Of a DNA stretch of 64,000 bases, positions 44,031-52,420 are shown piece by piece (the stretch's first letter is position 1; every line of letters begins with the position of its first letter). Under the pieces are notes generated by a model that had not been told where the DNA came from, did not search any database, and was given only the letters and a program-made list of their open reading frames with translations. Source of the DNA: Bin87 sp965204905 (GTDB taxonomy: Bacteria; Chloroflexota; Dehalococcoidia; Lucifugimonadales; UBA3495). The translations under genes and the position numbers were made by a program. The DNA is taken from positions 434,001 through 498,000 of the forward strand of contig OZ242042.1 in the NCBI GenBank assembly GCA_965204905.1. Reading direction: 5' to 3'.

Positions 44031-45302
44031 ATGGCCCAACTGGAACAACGAACTTGGGAAGGCAGCTTTGCCGGACCGACACGACGCGACCGCCGGCCCT
44101 GCCGGTACTCGGCCTATCTCCCCGACCGACTGGCCGGCCGCGGCTTCGCGCTCGACGGCGACGTGGCCGCGGACGTAGCCGACGCCGAGGCCGACCTGGT
44201 GCGGCTGAACACGACGGCCACCGCCCTCGCCAACACGGAAGCGCTGGCCCGCCTGCTGCTGCGCGCCGAGTCGGTGGCGTCATCCCGTATCGAGGGCCTA
44301 GTGGTGGGCGGCAGGCGGCTTTTGCGCGCCGAGGCGGCGCGTCAGTTGGGAGTGGAAATCGGGGACGTTACCGCCGCCGAAATTCTGGCCAACATCGACG
44401 CCATGGTCTGGGGAGTGGGGTCGGTGGACCCCGGCGGAACCATCAGCGCCGAGTCCCTGCTGGAGATGCACCGACGATTGCTGGCCGGAAGCCGGCTCGA
44501 ACGGCACGGCGGCAGTTTGCGCTCGGTGCAGAACTGGATCGGCGGCAGCGGCTACAATCCCTGCTCGGCCGAGTTCGTGCCGCCGCCGCCGGAAGCGGTG
44601 CCCGCATTGCTGGACGATCTGCTGACCTTCTGTAACGAAGACGGGCTGCCCGCTCTGGTCCAGGCGGCAATCGCTCACGCCCAGTTCGAAACCATCCACC
44701 CCTTCGTGGACGGCAACGGGCGTACCGGACGGGCGCTGATCCACCTGGTGTTGCGCCGCCGCGGCATGGCAGCGCACTTTCTGCCGCCGGTTTCCCTGAT
44801 TCTGGCCACGTGGGCCGATGACTATGTGGGCGGCCTGACCGGCACCCGTTACGTGGGCGAACCCACGTCGGAAGTCGCCCACGCCGGCATCAACCGTTGG
44901 GTGGCGCTCTTCGCCGGAGCCTGCCGTCGGGCGGTAGCCGACGCCAGGTGGTTCGAGGAACGAGTCAGCGGGCTTCAGGAAGACTGGCGTGAGCGCGCGG
45001 GCAACCCGCGCCAGGGTTCGGCAACGCGGCTGCTCATCAACGCGCTGCCTGCAGCTCCGGTGCTGACGGTGGCCACCGCTGCCGAACTCGCCGGACGATC
45101 ATTCCAGGCGACCAACCTGGCCATTGACCGCCTGGTCGATGCCGGGGTACTGGTTCAGGTCAACGTTGGCCGGCGCAACCGCGCCTTCGAGGCTCCGGAA
45201 CTGATCGACGCCTTCACGGCGCTGGAACGCCGGATGGCCAGCCCGCTGGGCGATACGCTGGTCTCCGAGCCGACCCGAGACGTGCCGCGGCGACAGGGAT
45301 AG
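44031..45302 (+). CDS. Fic-family AMPylase-like protein
   Basis: 423 residues. Core HPFVDGNGRTGR with catalytic His near residue 223; N-terminal inhibitory helix S-S-R-I-E-G (about 84-89), matching the (S/T)xxxE(G/N) rule of class II Fic proteins. A C-terminal winged-helix-like part (TVATAAELAGRSFQATNLAIDRL) probably binds DNA. Fic enzymes transfer AMP to target proteins. Located between dnaE2 and a Pycsar-like operon, 84 bases before the latter and on the same strand, so co-transcription is possible. Confidence 0.88.
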   Translation: MAQLEQRTWEGSFAGPTRRDRRPCRYSAYLPDRLAGRGFALDGDVAADVADAEADLVRLNTTATALANTEALARLLLRAESVASSRIEGLVVGGRRLLRAEAARQLGVEIGDVTAAEILANIDAMVWGVGSVDPGGTISAESLLEMHRRLLAGSRLERHGGSLRSVQNWIGGSGYNPCSAEFVPPPPEAVPALLDDLLTFCNEDGLPALVQAAIAHAQFETIHPFVDGNGRTGRALIHLVLRRRGMAAHFLPPVSLILATWADDYVGGLTGTRYVGEPTSEVAHAGINRWVALFAGACRRAVADARWFEERVSGLQEDWRERAGNPRQGSATRLLINALPAAPVLTVATAAELAGRSFQATNLAIDRLVDAGVLVQVNVGRRNRAFEAPELIDAFTALERRMASPLGDTLVSEPTRDVPRRQG

Positions 45303-45386
45303 ATCGCAAGCAGCCGCGTTCGGGCAAGTCGCCCTCTCCGGCGCCACGATGAAAGAATTTGCTCCGAGCAGCTACGAGGTGAGAAT

Positions 45387-46223
45387 TTGATACTGGATAC
45401 AATCTCCGCCAACGTCGCATCCCAGTTGACGCAACAGGCGGATCTGGGCACCAAGGTCAAATCGCAAGAGGATGTACCGGACCATGGCTCGGCGCACGGC
45501 GGCGTATGGTTGCAGATACCGGAGGTGACGGCCGTATTCGCCGACCTCAAAGGTTCTACGGCACTCAACGCCAGGGCCGGCGCGAAACCCGCCACCCTCG
45601 CTTACACCTATTTCAACAGGGCGATGTCGGTGATCCTGCATGGGTTCGGAGCAAGGTACGTGGACGTGCAGGGCGATGCCGTGTTCGGGCTGTTCAGCGG
45701 GAAGGGTTCCCGTTTCCAGGCGGCTGCGTGCGCCATCACCATGAAGACCCAAGTCGAGACGGTAGTCGCGGACCGGTTCCGGCGGGACGCTTCCGTCGAA
45801 TGGGAACTGGCGGCAGGGATCGGAGTTGACCGAGGCAAGCTGATGGTCAGGCGGTTGGGAATCAATGGGACGGGCACCAACGAAGTGTGGGCAGGCACTC
45901 CGGTAAACGCGGCCGCCAAGCTCAGCGGCGTGGCCGGTCGCAACGAGGTGGTGGTGTCGGACCGGGTGCTCACCGACTACGAAAACAGCGCCAGGATCAG
46001 ACGGCGGGCGTTGCTACGGGACTGCGGTTGTCGAGGAAACGTCCCAGGCAGGGGACTGGACCTGCCGGCTGGCGAGGCCGAATATCTCTGGAGGCAGGAC
46101 CCTGTTCCGGCCAACTTGGGATTGGATTTCGACCGCATCTACCGCTTGCGGAAGTCTTGGTGTCAGACGCACGGGGCTGAATTCTGTGAAGCCGTGGTCA
46201 CTCGGCAGCGCGTGCGAAGGTAG
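45387..46223 (+). CDS. Pycsar-type class III nucleotide cyclase A
   Basis: 278 residues from TTG at 45387 with GAGGTGAG upstream. Class III cyclase core: metal Asp D53 in VFADLKGST, D97 in VDVQGDAVFGLF, and the conserved Asn in VNAAAKL. It lacks a membrane segment or sensory domain, as in PycC proteins that make cCMP or cUMP on phage infection. It starts the operon cyclase A, membrane effector, cyclase B (gaps of 2 and 20 bases). The segment after about residue 210 (LLRDCGCRGN) is an extra C-terminal part not present in cyclase B. Base specificity cannot be decided by eye. Confidence 0.8.
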   Translation: MILDTISANVASQLTQQADLGTKVKSQEDVPDHGSAHGGVWLQIPEVTAVFADLKGSTALNARAGAKPATLAYTYFNRAMSVILHGFGARYVDVQGDAVFGLFSGKGSRFQAAACAITMKTQVETVVADRFRRDASVEWELAAGIGVDRGKLMVRRLGINGTGTNEVWAGTPVNAAAKLSGVAGRNEVVVSDRVLTDYENSARIRRRALLRDCGCRGNVPGRGLDLPAGEAEYLWRQDPVPANLGLDFDRIYRLRKSWCQTHGAEFCEAVVTRQRVRR

Positions 46224-46225
46224 TT

Positions 46226-46729
46226 TTGGAAGCGCGCCTCACCTCACACTACGAATCCCTGTCGCGGGTAATCAGGTTCACCAGAACGGCGGACCGCAAA
46301 GCGGCGCCCGTCCTGGCTCTTCAGGTGGCCCTGCTGGGCGCGCTGGCCACCCGCTTCGACCGGCTGCTGTCGATCATCAACGGTGGCTCCGTAGATGTTG
46401 AGCGCATAGCCTTGCTCATCGTGCTCGGCGCCTTCATTGTCTCCCTGTTCACGGCGTTCGGACTGGCCGCGGCAGTTTACGTACCGCGGAATCCCAGAAC
46501 CGGAAAATCGTACGTTTTCTTTGAAGACATCGCCGCCATGGAATATACCGAGTTCGAGACGGCGGCCAGAAACATGAGCGGCGACGTGATCGAACGGCAG
46601 TTGATTGACCAGATTTACCGGGTTTCGCAAGTCGCCAGCGTCAAGATGAAACGGGTTCGCTGGGCAATTTGGTCAAGTGTGCCGGCAGTCGCGCTGGTGT
46701 TGATTCTTCTGGCGTGGAGCAGCGTCTGA
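46226..46729 (+). CDS. PycTM-like membrane effector (DUF5706 type)
   Basis: 167 residues from TTG at 46226, two bases after cyclase A, with GAAGG upstream. Amphipathic N-terminus with RFTRTADRKAAPVLALQ, two transmembrane segments at about 28-48 and 60-85, then the conserved YVFFEDIAAMEYTEFE and RQLIDQIYRVSQVASVKMK segments, and a third TM helix at 146-166. This order matches Pycsar TM effectors, which perforate the inner membrane when cyclic pyrimidine nucleotides bind. Two separate cyclases flank it, which is unusual. Confidence 0.85.
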   Translation: MEARLTSHYESLSRVIRFTRTADRKAAPVLALQVALLGALATRFDRLLSIINGGSVDVERIALLIVLGAFIVSLFTAFGLAAAVYVPRNPRTGKSYVFFEDIAAMEYTEFETAARNMSGDVIERQLIDQIYRVSQVASVKMKRVRWAIWSSVPAVALVLILLAWSSV

Positions 46730-46749
46730 GGGCGATCAGGAGGTAAAGA

Positions 46750-47454
46750 ATGGCATTGGCGGATGATCTCAACTCGCAAGTTGTGCAGATTTTTCGGGAG
46801 CGATGGACCACCCGTTCCGGCCGAGTCGTGCCGGAGCCTGATGATCTTGCTCTAAGGAACGACGCGGTTCTCTTGGACGGAACGGTTCTCTATGCCGACC
46901 TCGACGAATCGACCGCTCTGGTCAACAGATGGAAGCCCGGATTCGCTGCCGAGATTTATAAGACGTTCCTGGGGTGCGCGGCGCGGATAATCAGGGCCGA
47001 AGGCGGGGAAATCACCGGATACGACGGCGACCGGATCATGGCCGTGTTCATCGGTAAACGCAGAAACAGCAAGGCGGCCCGAACCGGATTGAAGATCAAT
47101 TACGCGGTTTCGCAGATTATCAATCCTGCCTTGAAACGGCAGTACCGGAACGATCAATACACGGTAAACCACCAGGTGGGTATTGATACCAGCAGACTTT
47201 TCGTCGCGCGAACGGGTATCAGGGGAGCTAATGACCTGGTATGGGTGGGCCGTGCCGCCAACTACGCGGCCAAACTCTCAGCGCGTTCAGGGGCGCCAAC
47301 GCAAGTAACCGCTGAGGTGTACAACCAGCTGAGCCAAGATACCAAGGTCAGCTCGGATGGACGCAATATGTGGACACAGCAGACGGCGGCTGAGATTGGG
47401 GGCGCAACGATCTACGTCTCGAATTGGCGGTGGAAAGTACAGCTGCACACTTGA
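46750..47454 (+). CDS. Pycsar-type class III nucleotide cyclase B
   Basis: 234 residues; AGGAGGT precedes the ATG. Metal Asp D50 in VLYADLDESTALV, D94 in GYDGDRIMAVFIG, and Asn in VGRAANYAAKLSA are all present, so it looks catalytically competent. YKTFLGCAARIIRAEGGEI and GIDTSRLFVARTGIRGAND match PycC-type stand-alone cyclases. Only distant similarity to cyclase A, so the pair is not a recent tandem duplication. It could make a second nucleotide or form a heterodimer with A. Both ideas are inference. Confidence 0.82.
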   Translation: MALADDLNSQVVQIFRERWTTRSGRVVPEPDDLALRNDAVLLDGTVLYADLDESTALVNRWKPGFAAEIYKTFLGCAARIIRAEGGEITGYDGDRIMAVFIGKRRNSKAARTGLKINYAVSQIINPALKRQYRNDQYTVNHQVGIDTSRLFVARTGIRGANDLVWVGRAANYAAKLSARSGAPTQVTAEVYNQLSQDTKVSSDGRNMWTQQTAAEIGGATIYVSNWRWKVQLHT

Positions 47455-47566
47455 ACGGTTTCTGAAATGTTCCGTCCCGCAGCCGCTCCGAACCTGCCCC
47501 GAAGATGATAAGGTGGCGGTTGGGGGATGAGTCTCCCACCTGGGTCGATAGGACAACGGACAGACC

Positions 47567-48205
47567 ATGACGGGCAACACAGCAACAACGGCGGTGGCGA
47601 CTTACTTCACCAAGCTGCGGCGGGTGCAGGCGTCGGGCGGCGCGACGGGGGAACGCTCGGCTTACGGCGCGTTGACCGACCTGCTCAACGCGGTGGGGGA
47701 TGCGCTGCGGCCCAAGGTGTTCTGCGTGCCGGAAATGGCTGACTAGGGGGCGGGGCATCCTGACTTCGGGTTGTACACCACGCGGCAGACGCAGCGCGGC
47801 GGCGGGCAAAGGCAGCGGCGGGGCCAACTCCCCGAGCGCGGCGTGGTGGAGGTCAAGGCCGCCGCTGACGACGCCTGGCTCACTGTTGACGGCGGGCAGG
47901 TTAGCCGGTATAGGCGGCGTTATCGGCAGGTGCTGTTCACCAACACCCGCGACTTCGTGATGGAGGGCGAGGACGCAAGCGGCCAACCCGTCCGTCTGGA
48001 GATGCTAAAGTTTCGGCAACATTCTCTGGTGAGGGAACAGGATCCGGCAAGAATGCTTGACGCGGGACAATTGGTCTCAAACCGGGTCAACGAAGACCGG
48101 CCGCAGGAGTGCCTGGTGGATAGATTGCGAGAATTGGGTATCGCGGTATGCGAGCCGCTGTGGTTGGCAACATTTTATCCCAAGATGCCGATGACCACCG
48201 CTTGA
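47567..48205 (+). pseudogene. Type ISP restriction-modification enzyme, N-terminal remnant
   Basis: Begins MTGNTATTAVATYFTKLRRVQ and reads ALTDLLNAVGDALRPKVFCV, then TAG at 47744-47746 in place of a Gln codon, then GAGHPDFGLYTTRQ, GVVEVKAAADDAWL, SRYRRRYRQVLFTNTRDFV. This is the N-terminal nuclease domain of LlaBIII/type ISP enzymes (P-D ... E-x-K in HPDFG and VVEVKA). The helicase, methylase and specificity parts are gone. The last 60 residues belong to no visible family. Confidence 0.7.
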
Positions 48206-49260
48206 ACCTCGTGCTGTCCACCATTCGGGGCGGAAACTACCAAGTCCGCCGTGCAGCGCATCGGCAAAATGATACCCGCCAAGAGACCGTGATCGTTCCA
48301 ATCCCAATCTTCTACAGATAGGTTCGGTTCGTCTTCATACGCGTACCAGTCAGCCTTGTACATGAAAACATCGAACTGAGCGCTAAAATTAGCCTCGATG
48401 TTGATCAAATACCTTTCACCGGGGTACTCGCGCACGTTTAGCACAGCGAGGTTATTGACCCCTTCTGCTAAAGCTAGCCTAGGGCTTTCGAACTCCCACG
48501 ACAGGCCCAAATCGTGAGGGTCCCATTCCTCATAAAAATATTGGTCTTGGATTGCTAGAGCTAACGTTTCGTCCGCATCGGCAACCAAAGTCGCCAAAGT
48601 TTCGAGCGGGTTTTGCCAAGCTACGTCGTTCAGACTTGGGCGGATATGCTCATCGACCAACTGGACCAAGTCTTTGCATAGCGCTACCGAATCGGCATCC
48701 CGTCCTTCGATCTGCCTCACCTCGGACACCAACTCACTATGCAGGTGGTGGTCGTCTTTGCTTATAGCAAAGGCTTTGTCTGCCGCGACCAATATGACAC
48801 GCTCGGTGGTACAGGACACCAAGTCCATCACACTCATCCAAATCAAGGTATCTCTGTACCCCGATCCGGTTTCGTTAAATGGCCTAGTACGCGAAGTGGC
48901 CCGGCCAACCAGCACCTCGTGAGCAGTATCAGGATAACCAACGACAACGACACCCGCATCTTCGAGCTTGCTTTTCAATGTGTCTGCGAATAATTTAGTT
49001 TCGCATTCTAAGTTGAAGAATCCAACTGGAGATTCCAAACTTCGGTCCATCCAGTTTGACAGCTTATTTAGCTTGGAGCGCACGGCTTCGACCTCGCTCG
49101 CCATGCTTTTGGAAAATCTAGATACCACCTCGTCAACTACGACTTGCGGAACCACGATGGTGTGGCCCAATGCGTTGGATACTGACAACAGAGCCTTGAA
49201 TTGCCGACTGTTCCCGAAACCCTCGGAAACAATGGCATTAGTATCCAAAACGATGCGCAT
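48175..49260 (-). CDS. PIN-like domain protein
   Basis: 361 residues; GGAGGGT precedes the ATG at 49258-49260. N-terminal PIN fold: IVLDTNAIVSEGFG with the first acid, IVVPQVVVDEVVSRF with the second, and SGYRDTLIWMSVMDLV plus VILVAADKAFA with the later acids, as in DUF4935-type PIN proteins. The C-terminal 150 residues are unassigned (beta-rich, WDWNDHGLLAGI). No antitoxin gene is adjacent, unlike simple VapC toxins, so a stand-alone RNase with a regulatory C-terminal part is likelier. Its 3' end overlaps the restriction remnant by 31 bases. Confidence 0.75.
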   Translation of the reverse strand: MRIVLDTNAIVSEGFGNSRQFKALLSVSNALGHTIVVPQVVVDEVVSRFSKSMASEVEAVRSKLNKLSNWMDRSLESPVGFFNLECETKLFADTLKSKLEDAGVVVVGYPDTAHEVLVGRATSRTRPFNETGSGYRDTLIWMSVMDLVSCTTERVILVAADKAFAISKDDHHLHSELVSEVRQIEGRDADSVALCKDLVQLVDEHIRPSLNDVAWQNPLETLATLVADADETLALAIQDQYFYEEWDPHDLGLSWEFESPRLALAEGVNNLAVLNVREYPGERYLINIEANFSAQFDVFMYKADWYAYEDEPNLSVEDWDWNDHGLLAGIILPMRCTADLVVSAPNGGQHEVQAVVIGILG

Positions 49261-49544
49261 GGTCCTACCCTCCCAATTCACCAAATCAGGGTATACAACA
49301 GGCCAATATGCGGCCTACTCTCACTTGCCACGGGCGAGTTTGTGGTCGCTCATGAGTGAGGCTTGCCGATTAAGCCGTCCGCAATAATGATACCAGATTT
49401 GGTTCGCCAAACCTCCATTAAGTAGCGCGGCAATTCCCGGCCTTATCGCCGAGGCTACCCCCACGCCGGTACCGGCGTCAACCCGTGGAAACGACCCCCA
49501 TGACCATATGAACGGGATTTGCGTCATCGCGAGTCACGTCGGCT

Positions 49545-50726
49545 GGCGGGTGGTCCACCGACCGAGTGACCGCGTTGAGAGGGAGCCGCGGAACCGCGTA
49601 GGCCCAGACTGGAGCCAGATCATCCCGGTGGGTGCGGCGTTGAGCACCGCCGCCGAGGCCGACCAGACGCTCTGCGCCTTCGGACGCCGCAACGGCGACC
49701 AGTTGATAGGCGTGTACCACGAGAAGTTTCTGGCCAGCGCCATCCAAAGAGCCGTGACCGAACCCGTCTCCGAGGCCATCTTCGGCAAATTCAACCCCCA
49801 CTATATGTTTCCCGAAGGCCACGCCTTCGCCTTCACCGCCTACCAGATGGCCTAGCTGCGCCGGTATCACCCGCTGGAGTTCTTAGTGGGGCTGTTCAAC
49901 GAGCAGCCCATGGGTTCTGGGACCAGCACAACCTGAAGCAGGACGCGCGCAGCCTGGGGCTCAACATGGCCCATCCCGACATGAACCGCTCGGAACTGCT
50001 CTGTACCGCCTAGGGCGAAAGTGCCCTGCGGCTGGGCCTCACTTTCGTGAAAGGCGTTGACGCGCGGTTGGGAGAGACGCTGCTGCGGGCGCGGAAGCCG
50101 GCGAGTTCCGAGATCTGCCCGACCTGCTGGCCCGTTCCGGGTTGCCGCGGGAAGCGTTGGAGAACCTGGCCCGCGCCGGCGCGCTGGATGGCTTGGACGG
50201 TGTGGACGACCGACGACAGGCGTTGCGGCAGGTGGGCGCCGGCTACGTCGCCGATGTGCAGCGGGGACAGTTGGCCTTGGCTCTGCCCACAGCGACAATG
50301 CCGGCGGCGATTTCCGTTCAAAGCGGAGCCGAGCGGATGCTGGATGAGTACGCTCTGCTGGGCTTGTGTCCCGACGGCCAGGTGATGGAACTGGCCCGCC
50401 CGCTGCTGGGGCCTCACGTGCTGAACAGCGACACGGTGCAGGGCTGCGGCGACGGCGACGTGGTGCGCGTGGCCGGCAGGGTGGTCGGGCGCCAACGGCC
50501 CTTGGCCAAAGCGGTATTCCTGACGCTGGAAGACGAGTGGAGTCTCATCCCCATCGCCGTCTGGGAAGGACGCTGGGATCGGCTGAAGTACGCACTGCGC
50601 CGGCGGCTGGTGGTGATTGAAGACACGGTTTCCCGTCGGGACAATACCCTCAACGTGATGGCCGAACGCGCCTGGCCGCTGTCCGTTCCCTTTGACTACC
50701 GCCACCGCCGGCAGGACTGGCAGTAG
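49545..50726 (+). pseudogene. Degraded second copy of the dnaE2 3' end
   Basis: Corresponds to about 42,660-43,843 of dnaE2. Visible blocks: FGRRNGDQLIGVYHEKF, FGKFNPHYMFPEGHAF, TAYQMA-stop-LRRYHPLEF (TAG for Trp at 49853-49855), ELLCTA-stop-GESALRLGL (TAG for Glu), then an intact frame from about 50142 (MPREALENLARAGALDG) to TAG at 50726. Frameshifts occur near 49915 and 50095. The last 600 bases are about 90% identical by eye to 43,250-43,843. No start or PHP domain, so it is not expressible as a polymerase. Confidence 0.85.
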
Positions 50727-50790
50727 CAATGGCGGAGTACCCCGTCAATGATCGCGGTACAGCCCATCCTTCATATCGTGGAAATTAGGG

Positions 50791-51626
50791 GGTGTCGTCA
50801 AAACATAGAAGGTTGGTAGATTAGCGGGAACTGGAGAGTGTGGTTGGTGGGAAGTATGACGGCAGCGCACCGGCGCCACGATATGACCGACGCAGTGTGG
50901 GAGCGGCTCGGGCCTCTTCTGCCCGGTGGAGAGGGCAAGCAGGGAAGACCGGCCCATGACAACCGCCGGTTCATCGACGCAGTGTGCTGGATTTTGCGCA
51001 CCGGCACTCCTTGGCGCGACCTGCCCCCGGACTACGGGGACTGGAAGAACACCCACCGGCGCTTCTGCCGCTGGCGAGACCGGGGAGTGTGGGCGGCTTT
51101 GCTGGAAGCAGTCATGGATGATCCTGATTTCGAATGGCTGATGATCGACGCCAGCTACATCAAGGCCCATCCTCACAGCGCCGGGGCCCGGGGTGGAAGC
51201 CAGGCCATAGCCCGCACCAAAGGGGGCTGAACAGCAAGCTGCATCTGGCAGTGGACGCCCACGCAATGCCGGTCAGACTGGCGCTGACCGAGGGCACGGT
51301 GGCCGACTGCTCCCAGGCGCTGTCTTTGATCGAGGGCATTGAGGCCGAGTGCCTGCTGGCGGACAAAGCCTATGACACCAATGATATCATAGCCGCGGCC
51401 CAGAGGATGGGAATGGAGCCGGTGATACCGCCCAAGAGCAACCGCAAGGAGAAGCGAGAATACGACCGGGCGCTGTACAAGCTGCGGCACTTGTTGGAGA
51501 ACGGGTTTCTGGAATTCAAGCAGTGGCGCGGGATAGCGACCCGCTACGCCAAGCGGGCGACATCATACTTGGCCGCCTGCCAACTCCGGGCCGCCATGAT
51601 CTGGAGCAAACTCTTTTGACGACACC
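50791..51626. mobile_element. IS5-family insertion sequence
   Basis: About 836 bp with inverted ends GGTGTCGTCAAAA / TTTTGACGACACC; imperfect repeat extends a few bases outwards (TAGG/CCTA). Carries a two-frame IS5-type transposase on the plus strand. It lies directly after the dnaE2 remnant. Confidence 0.8.
50856..51619 (+). CDS. IS5-family transposase in two frames
   Basis: First frame MTAAHRRHDMTDAVWERLGPL to RGGSQAIARTKGG; second frame from SAGARGG through LNSKLHLAVDAHAMPVRLALT, LLADKAYDTND, and NGFLEFKQWRGIATRYAKR. D in DASYIKAH, D in ADKAYD, and E in LEFKQWRG form the DDE set. The frames meet near 51215-51235 in a run of G and A, as in IS427-type elements that express the full protein by frameshifting. 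The length is typical (about 250 residues when joined). Confidence 0.85.
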
Positions 51627-51664
51627 ACCTAGGTCTTGGCCCCGGAAAATTATGCGGCCATAGG

Positions 51665-51997
51665 TTACCCAACAGATCGGCGCCCAGCGCCGTATGACTC
51701 TGGCGACACCTGCCCCTTCCATTGAGTTTCGTGCTGTCCTGACCAGTTTAATGCAGTGCCGCACTGTCGATTTGTGCCACATTCCAACAATTTTAAGGGT
51801 GAGAGCCGCTCTCTTCCAGCCATTTTGAGTAGGGCTGCTGGTCTTATTGCCATTGTGGTGCCGAAGGTCAGAATCGCATTGAGGAGGTTGGTGTCGAGTA
51901 TGCCGTGTTTCTTTTCCAAGTATTGGACGAGGATGGTTTTCAAGAATGAGTCGATCTCCGTGTCCGTCATGGCGCTGATTTGATGTGCGTTTAGCAT
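51665..51997 (-). CDS. Module-associated small protein, recombined copy
   Basis: 110 residues beginning MLNAHQISAMTDTEIDSF. Its first 45 or so residues nearly match the 77-residue protein at 9837-10070, but after ILTFG the sequence is unrelated (TTMAIRPAALLK), as if the 3' half had been replaced, perhaps when the neighbouring IS arrived. The ATG is eight bases after the hydrophobic-peptide stop, so the pair is likely translated together. It is the second instance of the small protein next to the RNA/peptide module. Confidence 0.55.
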   Translation of the reverse strand: MLNAHQISAMTDTEIDSFLKTILVQYLEKKHGILDTNLLNAILTFGTTMAIRPAALLKMAGRERLSPLKLLECGTNRQCGTALNWSGQHETQWKGQVSPESYGAGRRSVG

Positions 51998-52005
51998 GGG
52001 TTCCT

Positions 52006-52098
52006 CTAAAAGACGTGGTTGACCAAGATAGGAACCGTCGTTACGAGAACTGTACAGCTCACCAGCACGGTAGCGGCCCAAAAAATCATCTTTACCAA
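52006..52098 (-). CDS. 30-residue hydrophobic peptide, module copy B
   Basis: Start TTG (complement of 52096-52098) has AGGAGG seven bases upstream; an ATG three codons later would be too far from it. Product begins MVKMIFWAATVLVSC and ends TTVPILVNHVF. It aligns end to end with the peptide at 8517-8609 (14 of 30 identical), and the leader is conserved as well. The structured RNA-like element copy 3 is divergent, 52 bases away. The next gene starts eight bases after its stop. Confidence 0.65.
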   Translation of the reverse strand: MVKMIFWAATVLVSCTVLVTTVPILVNHVF

Positions 52099-52149
52099 AG
52101 TAAAACCTCCTGCCAGGGACCGTCGCCGAAGGTTTGGTATTGCCGATGG

Positions 52150-52246
52150 CCGGGATGGGCTGTTAAGATCAGCGCATCCGGATAGAATCGAGTTCTGCAA
52201 AAGCTATGGTTCCGACGTTGTCCGCCCTGTGGAGGCGGGTTTTTGC
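52150..52246 (+). ncRNA. Structured small-RNA-like element, copy 3
   Basis: Plus-strand homologue of the elements at 7489 and 8372: hairpin GGATGGGCTG/CAGCGCATCC (52153-52179, one G-G mismatch), conserved TTCTGCAAAAGC, a middle GGTTC stem, and a terminator CCGCC/GGCGG (52222-52238) with five U residues at 52240-52244. Points away from peptide copy B. Similarity to copy 2 continues to about 52268. Confidence 0.55.
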
Positions 52247-52264
52247 GTTATGTGAGACTAGCCT

Positions 52265-52420
52265 ATCACCGTTGTAAAAAAGGTTGACTTTAGTTACAAG
52301 CCTATGATCAGCCTTTCCTGAAAACGCGATCTGTGCCGCGCCGCCGCCCCAACTGTTCAAGGCGGCTCCGCCCGGGACTCTCACCCGGGAACACCGAGCT
52401 GATCCCCGCTCAAGCCACCC
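52265..52420 (-). ncRNA. Possible guide-RNA-like 3' region of the TnpB-related gene
   Basis: Directly downstream of, and overlapping the last codons of, the TnpB-related gene on the minus strand. Contains compact stems (CCCGGGTGAGAGTCCCGGG, and GGCGGC/GCCGCC). TnpB genes often carry a structured guide RNA at the 3' end. No RNA end or transposon boundary can be fixed, so this is a weak call. Confidence 0.25.

Noticed and set aside
40538..44032. A very long open frame (1,164 codons) on the minus strand
   Set aside because: It is antisense to imuB-dnaE2, whose protein motifs are unmistakable. Long antisense frames are expected in GC-rich genes, and its translation shows no family features.
39265..50726. 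Reassignment of TAG to a sense codon
   Set aside because: Many intact genes here end in TAG (P450, epimerase, CD-NTase, Fic, cyclase A, OpuAC fusion). The interrupted genes mostly carry other damage or are simple fragments. Ordinary nonsense mutation explains the pattern better, although suppression was kept as a test.
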